Below are positions 1 to 4,905 of a DNA stretch of 6,720 nucleotides, one piece after another. Origin of the DNA: DSBN01 sp041686355. GTDB lineage: Bacteria > Spirochaetota > Spirochaetia > DSM-16054 > Sediminispirochaetaceae. The position numbers and the translations under genes were made by a program. The DNA lies in contig JAWLDZ010000104.1 of assembly GCA_041686355.1 (NCBI GenBank), positions 1 to 6,720 of the forward strand, written 5' to 3'. Numbering within the stretch: position 1 is the stretch's first letter; each line of letters opens with the position of its first letter. A model generated the notes under the pieces. It did not search any database. It had not been told where the DNA came from and worked only from the letters and a program-made list of their open reading frames with translations.

Positions 1-825
1 TCTGGCCTCTAACCAGTCAATGATAGTTGAAAACACCGATTCACGGTCCGCCTCTTTGTGAATCTCGTGGTACATACCCGGAAACACTATTCTTGTTTTA
101 TCTGTGGATTTTATGTGGTCAAGTACTACCTTGCTGTTCTCCGGCGGTACTACCGCATCCTCCCCGCCATGCAGCAGCAATACCGGCAGGGTGAGTTGGG
201 AAAGAGCAGTATCTGAAAGGTAGCCCTCCATCTGCAGGAACTCATCGCCCAGCCTTACCTTTAACTTGCCGTTGTAATTGAGAGGATCCTTTTTATACTT
301 ATCTACTTCCATAGGATCATGGGATAAAAGGTCGGCCGAAAAGGGGCGAAATGGGAGGTGTGGTACAATTTTTCTTAATAAATGGGCTGCCCTTCGTTCG
401 AGGTCGCTGGTCACTGCACCAGGGCGGACCATTGGGCCGGATAAAATAAGTCCGGTTAATTCCGACTGCTGTTCCAATGCATATAACAACGAGACGGCCC
501 CGCCCATACTATGGCCATACACAAACAGGGACTGTTGCTGCTGTGGTTTGACGATGGTTTGAATAAAAAGCTGCAGATCCTTTGCATATAGACGGAAGTC
601 CTTTACATCCGCCCGGTGGCCGTCGGACAGCCCGTGACCGTAGTGATCCATAGCCCATACGTTGAATCCTGACTTGTTCAAGTGATCTGCTGCCTGTGTA
701 TATCTTCCGGCGTGTTCTGCATAGCCGTGAACTACCACAACATCCCCCTTAACGGGTAGATCTGTTTTCCAGTGATAATAGGTCCGTGAGCTGCCGTCTT
801 GACCTTGTAAATGACCGTTGTTCAT
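1..825 (-). CDS. Monoacylglycerol lipase-type alpha/beta hydrolase (3' end cut by window edge)
   Basis: Reading the minus strand from the ATG at 825-823 gives 275 codons without a stop to the window edge, about the usual length of this family (roughly 250-280 residues), so only the last residues should be missing. An AGGAGG site (complement of 831-836) lies 5 bases before the start. Visible motifs are the early HGYAEHAGRY stretch (residues 33-42, oxyanion-hole region typical of monoglyceride lipases and lysophospholipases), the nucleophile elbow GHSMGG with Ser106, an acid in HGGEDAVVPP (Asp223) and a His in MYHE (His253). This is a complete Ser-Asp-His triad. No signal peptide is seen, so it is probably cytoplasmic. 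The family cleaves monoacylglycerols, lysophospholipids or related esters; the substrate here cannot be told. It is transcribed divergently from the betaine operon and is probably functionally unrelated to it. Confidence 0.9.
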   Translation of the reverse strand, partial: MNNGHLQGQDGSSRTYYHWKTDLPVKGDVVVVHGYAEHAGRYTQAADHLNKSGFNVWAMDHYGHGLSDGHRADVKDFRLYAKDLQLFIQTIVKPQQQQSLFVYGHSMGGAVSLLYALEQQSELTGLILSGPMVRPGAVTSDLERRAAHLLRKIVPHLPFRPFSADLLSHDPMEVDKYKKDPLNYNGKLKVRLGDEFLQMEGYLSDTALSQLTLPVLLLHGGEDAVVPPENSKVVLDHIKSTDKTRIVFPGMYHEIHKEADRESVFSTIIDWLEAR

Positions 826-987
826 TTGATCCTCCTGAAGCGCCACATCGGAAAAATTGTATCACAATAACTACTATAGTCTACAGTTTATCTTTGATTT
901 CAGCAATCGCTGCTTTGATTTTAAGAAATTTGCTTGTACTTTCATTACTTGTGTTACTATTCTTGTATCTCCAATATGCAAATTATT

Positions 988-1012
988 TAGAATAGTAAAT
1001 ACTTCTATTCTA
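988..1012. repeat. Inverted repeat, 8-base arms, 9-base spacer
   Basis: TAGAATAG (988-995) is the exact reverse complement of CTATTCTA (1005-1012). It has no G+C-rich stem and no T run, so it is not a good terminator. It is the first of three dyads between the divergent genes. A role as a protein binding site is possible but unproven, and chance is a real alternative in AT-rich DNA. Confidence 0.45.
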
Positions 1013-1044
1013 TTGTATACTGGTCATTTAGTTATAGAGAAAAA

Positions 1045-1068
1045 ATATATGTTTTTTTAAACATATAT
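1045..1068. repeat. Inverted repeat, 10-base arms, 4-base spacer
   Basis: ATATATGTTT (1045-1054) and AAACATATAT (1059-1068) are perfect reverse complements around TTTT. The dyad lies about 31 bases upstream of the -35 box of the opuA promoter. Its centre (about 1056) is 38 bases from the centre of the next dyad (about 1094). It could be an operator or a curved AT-rich element. It is too A+T-rich for a strong RNA terminator. Confidence 0.5.
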
Positions 1069-1081
1069 GATATAATAACTT

Positions 1082-1107
1082 AAAAAGTCACTATAACTTG
1101 ACTTTTT
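1082..1107. promoter_or_regulatory. Inverted repeat overlapping the opuA -35 box (candidate operator)
   Basis: AAAAAGTCA (1082-1090) and TGACTTTTT (1099-1107) are perfect 9-base reverse complements separated by 8 bases. The right arm contains the -35 hexamer of the promoter driving opuAA, so a dimeric regulator bound here would touch the RNA polymerase site. Betaine importers are commonly under osmotic or substrate-responsive control, including by MarR/GbsR-type repressors, but no regulator can be assigned from the site alone. The T run of the right arm also makes it resemble a weak terminator. That reading is less likely because no upstream gene is transcribed toward it. Confidence 0.5.
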
Positions 1108-1126
1108 CTTTTGAGTTTAATATGAT
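1099..1126 (+). promoter_or_regulatory. Sigma-70/SigA-type promoter of the opuA operon
   Basis: TTGACT (1099-1104) and TATGAT (1121-1126) each match the consensus at 5 of 6 positions and are 16 bases apart. Transcription would begin near 1133, giving a leader of about 68 bases before opuAA. No riboswitch-like structure was recognised in that leader. Confidence 0.7.
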
Positions 1127-1200
1127 TATAAGCAACTTATTAAACATTTTAAGCATGAATCATTGAAACTAATAGAGTTATAATTGTAAGAGGGATAAAT

Positions 1201-2472
1201 ATGGATGAAAATGTGAAAATTAAGGTCGATAATCTGTATAAGATTTTCGGACCTAACCCTAAGAAGGCTTTTCCATTAATTGAGAAGGGGCTGGAGAGGT
1301 CGGAAATTCTGGAGAAAACCGGAAATGTAGTTGCCGTACGCGGGGTCAGCTTTGAGATTAAAAAGAAAGAAACCTTTGTTATTATGGGGCTTTCCGGTAG
1401 CGGTAAGTCGACACTTATTCGCTGTTTGAACCGCCTCGTCGATTCGACTAGCGGTAAGATCTTTATTGATGGTAAGAATATTCTGGAAATGGATAAAGAA
1501 GAGCTTCGTGAAAGCCGTCGTTATATGATGTCCATGGTATTTCAGCACTTCGGTCTTCTTCCCCATCGTAATGTAACGAACAACGTTGAGTTCGGTCTTG
1601 AAATCGGCGGTATGGAAAAAGAGGAACGTAATAAAAAGGCTCTGGATGCAATTGAACTGGTGGGACTGAAGGGCTACGAAAAGAGCATGCCCGATGAACT
1701 TTCAGGTGGTATGCAGCAGCGGGTAGGTTTGGCCCGTGCCCTGGCAAATAACCCTGAGATACTGTTGATGGACGAAGCTTTTAGTGCACTAGACCCGCTT
1801 ATCCGTAATCAGATGCAGGATGAGCTGCTCGAGTTGCAGGCTAAAATGCACAAAACAATTGTGTTTATTACCCATGACCTGGATGAGGCTTTGAAACTGG
1901 GCGACAGAATTCTTATTCTTGGCCCAGACGGAACCTCTCGGCAGCTGGGGACTCCGGAGGAGATTCTTTCAGATCCGGCTGACGACTATGTGGCTAAGTT
2001 TGTCGAGAAGGTTGATAAAACCAAGGTTATCACAGTTTCATCAATTATGCGTAAGGCTCCGGTTATGACAATTCCGAAAGACGGACCCGGTGGTGCCAGC
2101 CGAACTATGGAAAAGAACGGTATTTCCAGTATTTTTGTAGTTGACTCGGAGCGCTATTTGAAAGGTATGGTTACTATCGATGAAACGGTGAAACTGCAAA
2201 AGAAGAAAGAGCGAGATCTTGAACCGATCCTCATACGCGATCTATATACTGCTTATGAAGATACTCCGATATCCGATCTTTTAGCCACTGCCCTGTCAAC
2301 CAAGTATCCTATCGTGGTCATTGATAAAGACTATCGGTATAAAGGAATCGTTGACCGTGCGGCGATCATCAATGAAGTGAGCGACGAGACTGAAGACAGC
2401 GAGTCTCCGATGCACTTTTCTGAGATGGAAGAAGGTATTAGTAACCAAGATTCGGATAATGGAGGAGAATAA
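1201..2472 (+). CDS. opuAA: Glycine betaine/proline betaine ABC transporter, ATP-binding subunit with CBS domains
   Basis: This 423-residue protein is the cytoplasmic motor of a type I importer for betaine-type osmoprotectants (OpuAA/ProV family; B. subtilis OpuAA is about 418 residues). The start ATG follows GAGGG (1190-1194) by 6 bases. The ATPase domain has all the key motifs: Walker A GLSGSGKST (63-71), Q-loop Gln115, signature LSGGMQQR (167-174), Walker B LLMDEA with Asp191 and Glu192, D-loop SALD (195-198) and switch His225. Two CBS repeats follow, at about 278-330 and 344-391; in this family they regulate transport in response to ionic strength. A basic patch KKKER lies at 334-338. The last 32 residues (392-423) form a strongly acidic tail with 12 Asp/Glu and no Lys/Arg. 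The permease gene begins 2 bases after the stop, so the two are co-transcribed and probably translationally coupled. Confidence 0.97.
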   Translation: MDENVKIKVDNLYKIFGPNPKKAFPLIEKGLERSEILEKTGNVVAVRGVSFEIKKKETFVIMGLSGSGKSTLIRCLNRLVDSTSGKIFIDGKNILEMDKEELRESRRYMMSMVFQHFGLLPHRNVTNNVEFGLEIGGMEKEERNKKALDAIELVGLKGYEKSMPDELSGGMQQRVGLARALANNPEILLMDEAFSALDPLIRNQMQDELLELQAKMHKTIVFITHDLDEALKLGDRILILGPDGTSRQLGTPEEILSDPADDYVAKFVEKVDKTKVITVSSIMRKAPVMTIPKDGPGGASRTMEKNGISSIFVVDSERYLKGMVTIDETVKLQKKKERDLEPILIRDLYTAYEDTPISDLLATALSTKYPIVVIDKDYRYKGIVDRAAIINEVSDETEDSESPMHFSEMEEGISNQDSDNGGE

Positions 2473-2474
2473 GA

Positions 2475-3329
2475 ATGGATAGTGTAGCTTTACATAAAAT
2501 ATTTGATATTGGGGGTGTCTTCGAGGCGATTATTGACTGGCTGACTGAAAATCTAGGCGTAGTCTTCGATATAATTGCCGATGTAATTGACGCCCTGCTG
2601 ACCGGATTCTTTAATGGACTGATGTTTCCCCACGCGTTTATCATGATAGCGCTGTTCGGCGCGCTCGCCTGGTGGATCGCAAAGAAAGGGGTCGGAATTT
2701 TTACCCTGGTTGGCTTCTTTTTAATCTATGCGATGAATTTGTGGGAAGCGACCATGGAAACCCTGGCCTTGGTAATTACCTCGGTGTTTATTGCCATTCT
2801 GATTGCAATTCCAATTGGAATCTGGGCCTCTAAAAAGGATACAGTAGAAGCTATTGTAAGGCCGATTCTGGACTTTATGCAGACTTTGCCGGCCTTTGTC
2901 TATTTGATCCCGGCGGTCCTGTTTTTCCGCCTCGGTGCGGTGCCTGGTGTTGTTGCAACACTGATTTTCTCTTTGCCCCCTTCAGTCCGATTGACGAACC
3001 TAGGGATTAGACAGGTTCCGAAGGAGATAAAAGAGGCTTCCATGGCCTTTGGTGCAACCAATCGGCAGATGCTTTTGAAGGCAGAGATTCCGGTTGCGAT
3101 ACCGACCATTATGGCCGGAGTCAACCAGACTATTATGCTGGCCCTTTCGATGGTGGTTATCGCCGGTATGATCGGTGCTGGGGGTCTTGGAAACGAAGTA
3201 CTGAAGGGTATTACCCAGCTAAAGATTGACCTGGGCTTTGAAAGTGGAATTGCGATTGTAATCTTGGCAATCTTTCTCGACCGTGTGACTCAGGCCCTGG
3301 GCGTTGCCAGCCAGAAGCAGGAAGAATAA
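2475..3329 (+). CDS. opuAB: Glycine betaine/proline betaine ABC transporter, permease subunit
   Basis: This is the membrane channel of the betaine importer, 284 residues, close to B. subtilis OpuAB (about 282) and homologous to ProW. Its ribosome binding site GGAGGAG (2461-2467) lies inside the end of opuAA, 7 bases before the ATG, which supports coupled translation. Hydrophobic segments are visible at about 45-68, 73-90, 95-117, 133-153, 155-170, 212-236 and 257-276. The N-terminal 40 residues look amphipathic. The conserved cytoplasmic EAA loop, which docks on the ATPase, runs from about residue 187 (EASMAFGATNRQ, then IPVAIPTIMAG at 205-215). It would work as a dimer with two copies of the ATPase. 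No fused binding domain is present; that role is carried by the next gene. Confidence 0.96.
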   Translation: MDSVALHKIFDIGGVFEAIIDWLTENLGVVFDIIADVIDALLTGFFNGLMFPHAFIMIALFGALAWWIAKKGVGIFTLVGFFLIYAMNLWEATMETLALVITSVFIAILIAIPIGIWASKKDTVEAIVRPILDFMQTLPAFVYLIPAVLFFRLGAVPGVVATLIFSLPPSVRLTNLGIRQVPKEIKEASMAFGATNRQMLLKAEIPVAIPTIMAGVNQTIMLALSMVVIAGMIGAGGLGNEVLKGITQLKIDLGFESGIAIVILAIFLDRVTQALGVASQKQEE

Positions 3330-3355
3330 GATTCCTGCAGTGTTAATGTAGTTCA

Positions 3356-3392
3356 GTCGCATAGTGACACATAGGGTGGACACTCATGCGGC
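3356..3392 (+). other. Hairpin in the opuAB-opuAC intercistronic spacer
   Basis: In the 103-base gap between permease and binding-protein genes the RNA can fold. GUCGCAU (3356-3362) pairs with AUGCGGC (3386-3392, one G-U pair). After a one-base bulge (3385), AGUG (3363-3366) pairs with CACU (3381-3384), and CAC (3368-3370) may pair with GUG (3376-3378). No T run follows, so it is not a terminator. It could protect the upstream message from 3' decay or help set the higher binding-protein output usual in ABC importers. This is a by-eye fold with no energy calculated. Confidence 0.45.
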
Positions 3393-3432
3393 AGAAGATA
3401 GATAAAATTTTTAAAACCTTTAAGGAGGAGAT

Positions 3433-4314
3433 ATGAAAATTACAAAGAAACTTTTCGTTTTGGCCGTCATTTTGATGGTGGCTATGTCTGTAGTGTTCGT
3501 TGGTTGTCAAAAGGATGAACAAGCAGCTGAAGAACCGGAAGTGGACAAAACTGCTAACCTGGTTTATGTAAACTGGGAAGAGGGTGTTGCCTATACAAAC
3601 CTGGCAAAGGTTGTGTTGGAAGATCAGATGGGATATGAGGTGGAAATAACCGCCGCGGACGTTGGTCCTGCGTATACCTCGGTTGCTCAGGGCGACCAGG
3701 ATGCATTTATGGAAACCTGGCTCCCGGTGCTTCATAAGGATTATGTAGAGCAGTATCGTGAAGATATTACCGACCTCGGATATGTGTTTGAAGGTACCCA
3801 GAGCGGTCTGGTAGTACCCGATTACATGGATATTACCACTATCTCTGAGATAAACGACATCGCCGATGAACTTGATGGAAAGATTACCGGAATCGATGCG
3901 GGTGCAGGAGTTATGCAGACAACTGAAGAGGTAATAGAGCTCTATGATCTTGATGTAAGCCTTATGGCTTCCAGTGGTCCTGCTATGATGGCTGCCCTTC
4001 AGGAAGCTATCAATGACGAGGAGCCGATTGTGGTAACCGGCTGGACCCCTCACTCCATGTTCGGACGCTGGGACCTCAGGTTCCTCGAACAGGACAAGGA
4101 CAAGGTATGGGGCACTGGAAACATCCATATTATGGGTCGTAGGGACATTATGACTGATAAACCCGAACTTGCCCAGTTTCTATCAAACTACTTCTTTACC
4201 GAAGCACAGTTAGGTGAACTTATAGTCACCGTGACCGAGGCTGATAGTGAGGAAGAGGGTGCACGTCAGTGGATGAACGACAACATGGACATTGTAGAGA
4301 AGTGGATTCCGTAA
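3433..4314 (+). CDS. opuAC: Glycine betaine-binding lipoprotein of the OpuA-type transporter
   Basis: This is the 293-residue extracytoplasmic receptor delivering betaine to OpuAB. AGGAGG (3423-3428) lies 4 bases before the ATG. A lipoprotein signal (MKITKK, hydrophobic core, FVGC) places the lipidated Cys at residue 25. Ligand-cage residues typical of OpuAC are visible: Trp48 in YVNWEEG, Trp96 and His101 in TWLPVLH, and Trp204 in TGWTPH. Other family signatures are GLVVPDYM (125-132), GIDAGAGVM (153-161) and NIHIMGR. The lobe carrying VNW and TWLP comes first and the lobe with GIDAGAG and TGWTPH second; in B. subtilis OpuAC, as I recall it, the order is reversed. The mature part has about 56 Asp/Glu against about 15 Lys/Arg, unusually acidic. 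Substrate is inferred as glycine betaine or a close analogue such as proline betaine. It is the last gene of the operon, followed by a terminator. Confidence 0.95.
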   Translation: MKITKKLFVLAVILMVAMSVVFVGCQKDEQAAEEPEVDKTANLVYVNWEEGVAYTNLAKVVLEDQMGYEVEITAADVGPAYTSVAQGDQDAFMETWLPVLHKDYVEQYREDITDLGYVFEGTQSGLVVPDYMDITTISEINDIADELDGKITGIDAGAGVMQTTEEVIELYDLDVSLMASSGPAMMAALQEAINDEEPIVVTGWTPHSMFGRWDLRFLEQDKDKVWGTGNIHIMGRRDIMTDKPELAQFLSNYFFTEAQLGELIVTVTEADSEEEGARQWMNDNMDIVEKWIP

Positions 4315-4341
4315 ACCATGTAAATAATCTTTAGATTGTTG

Positions 4342-4368
4342 ACCGCCCAGAAATGGGCGGTTTTTTTT
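4342..4368 (+). terminator. Rho-independent terminator of the opuA operon
   Basis: ACCGCCCA (4342-4349) and TGGGCGGT (4354-4361) form a perfect 8-base G+C-rich stem capped by a GAAA tetraloop, followed directly by seven T residues. It begins 27 bases after the opuAC stop. It separates the betaine operon from the metal-resistance genes downstream. Confidence 0.95.
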
Positions 4369-4469
4369 GCCCAGCGAAGCGAGCACCCCATTTAAGAGCT
4401 ACTCCCGCCTAATTTTCAACCGTTTTTGTAAAGTTTGTATAGATAAATATTGAAAAAAAATGTTTCTTG

Positions 4470-4498
4470 TTGAAGAGCTTAGTCTTTTATGCTAAATT
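4470..4498 (+). promoter_or_regulatory. Candidate promoter of the metal-resistance operon
   Basis: TTGAAG (4470-4475) and TAAATT (4493-4498) each match the sigma-70 consensus at 4 of 6 positions with a 17-base spacer, placing transcription start near 4505. TTGTTG (4467-4472) with TATGCT (4488-4493) is an overlapping alternative with a short 15-base spacer. The match is modest, but a promoter is needed in this 181-base spacer because a strong terminator lies upstream. Confidence 0.4.
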
Positions 4499-4511
4499 CA
4501 ATTAAACGATT

Positions 4512-4537
4512 ACTTAAGTGTTAACAATGAATATTCA
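4512..4537. promoter_or_regulatory. Candidate ArsR-family operator region (two palindromes before cadC)
   Basis: Two perfect palindromes lie just upstream of the repressor start: ACTTAAGT (4512-4519) and TGAATATTCA (4528-4537). The second abuts the ribosome binding site AAGGAG (4537-4542). ArsR/SmtB repressors bind AT-rich dyads with TGAA/TTCA-type half-sites, so TGAATATTCA is the better candidate for autoregulation. It is shorter than the usual 12-2-12 operator and lies in the predicted leader rather than over the -10 box, which lowers confidence. Confidence 0.4.
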
Positions 4538-4549
4538 AGGAGACTGAAA

Positions 4550-4900
4550 ATGAGCGGTGATGTATGCGACAGTTTTAGCCCCGGTTATAATCTTGATGAT
4601 CCCCACTATCAGGAACTGTTGCTGGAGGTAGCCGGTGTTTCGGAATTGTTTAAAGCCCTTAGTGATGAAACCCGGACTAAAATTCTTTACCTGTTAGCCG
4701 ATGGTGAGCTTTGTGTCTGTGATATAGCGGACATACTTGGCATGAGTCTGCCCGCGGTGTCCCACCATCTGCGGCTTTTACGAACCATGCGGCTGGTTAA
4801 ATATAGACGACAGGGAAAACAGGCCTATTACAGTTTGGATGACGAGCATATAGTCCAGCTGATTAAAGTGGCGCAGGAACATTTTTCGGAGGCACGGTAA
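4550..4900 (+). CDS. cadC: ArsR/SmtB-family metal-sensing repressor, CadC-like
   Basis: This is a 116-residue winged-helix repressor that should bind its own promoter and let go when soft or borderline metal ions (Cd, Pb, Zn) bind. AAGGAG (4537-4542) lies 7 bases before the ATG. The family core runs from ALSDETRTKILYLL (36-49) through the recognition-helix stretch SLPAVSHHLRLL (66-77) to the wing around RRQGKQAYYSL (86-96). Two metal-site signatures are present. One is the alpha-3N type, with Cys55 and Cys57 in ELCVCD plus Cys6 near the N terminus; CadC of pI258 has two N-terminal Cys where this protein has one. The other is the alpha-5 type, with Asp98, His100, His111 and Glu114, spaced exactly as in SmtB and CadC (+2, +11, +3). 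The ATPase gene starts 5 bases after its stop, so both form one operon. Confidence 0.93.
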   Translation: MSGDVCDSFSPGYNLDDPHYQELLLEVAGVSELFKALSDETRTKILYLLADGELCVCDIADILGMSLPAVSHHLRLLRTMRLVKYRRQGKQAYYSLDDEHIVQLIKVAQEHFSEAR

Positions 4901-4905
4901 GCAGT
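4888..4905 (+). promoter_or_regulatory. Distant ribosome binding site for the metal ATPase
   Basis: GGAGG (4888-4892) lies inside the end of cadC but 13 bases before the ATPase ATG at 4906, longer than the 5-8 bases seen for the other genes here. No in-frame ATG, GTG or TTG lies closer to it. The 5-base gap between the cadC stop and this ATG suggests translation by ribosomes that have just finished cadC. Confidence 0.5.

Larger units (their letters stand above)
826..1200. other. Divergent AT-rich intergenic region
   Basis: This 375-base spacer separates two divergently transcribed genes, so terminators are not expected here. It is clearly richer in A+T than the flanking genes. It holds three perfect inverted repeats (988-1012, 1045-1068, 1082-1107) and a rightward promoter (1099-1126), listed separately. 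For the leftward hydrolase gene the best -10 candidate is TACAAT (complement of 856-861), which would give a leader of about 24 bases, but the matching -35 (complement of 879-884, GTAGAC) is poor. Short open frames on the plus strand (786-995 and 857-1060) have no ribosome binding site and low-complexity hydrophobic content, and are not considered genes. Confidence 0.75.

Noticed and set aside
278..562. 94-codon plus-strand open frame
   Set aside because: It is entirely inside the well-supported hydrolase gene on the other strand and shows no family resemblance.
786..1060. Two small plus-strand open frames (786-995 and 857-1060) in and beside the divergent spacer
   Set aside because: They lack ribosome binding sites, the first begins inside the hydrolase gene on the opposite strand, and the hydrophobic or aromatic composition simply reflects AT-rich DNA.
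1133..1200. Possible riboswitch in the opuAA leader
   Set aside because: The predicted leader is about 68 bases, AT-rich, and shows no conserved aptamer-like core or terminator/antiterminator pair.
1463..1747. Minus-strand open frame within opuAA
   Set aside because: It is opposite the conserved Walker/signature region of opuAA and is a codon-bias shadow.
3343..4128. Long 261-codon open frame on the minus strand
   Set aside because: It lies antisense to opuAC, has no recognisable motif, and is rich in His, Cys and Ser as expected for a shadow of a conserved plus-strand gene.
4374..4380. GCGAAGC mini-hairpin motif just after the opuA terminator
   Set aside because: GCGAAGC is known for a very stable DNA mini-hairpin, but a single 7-base occurrence is expected by chance and has no supporting context.
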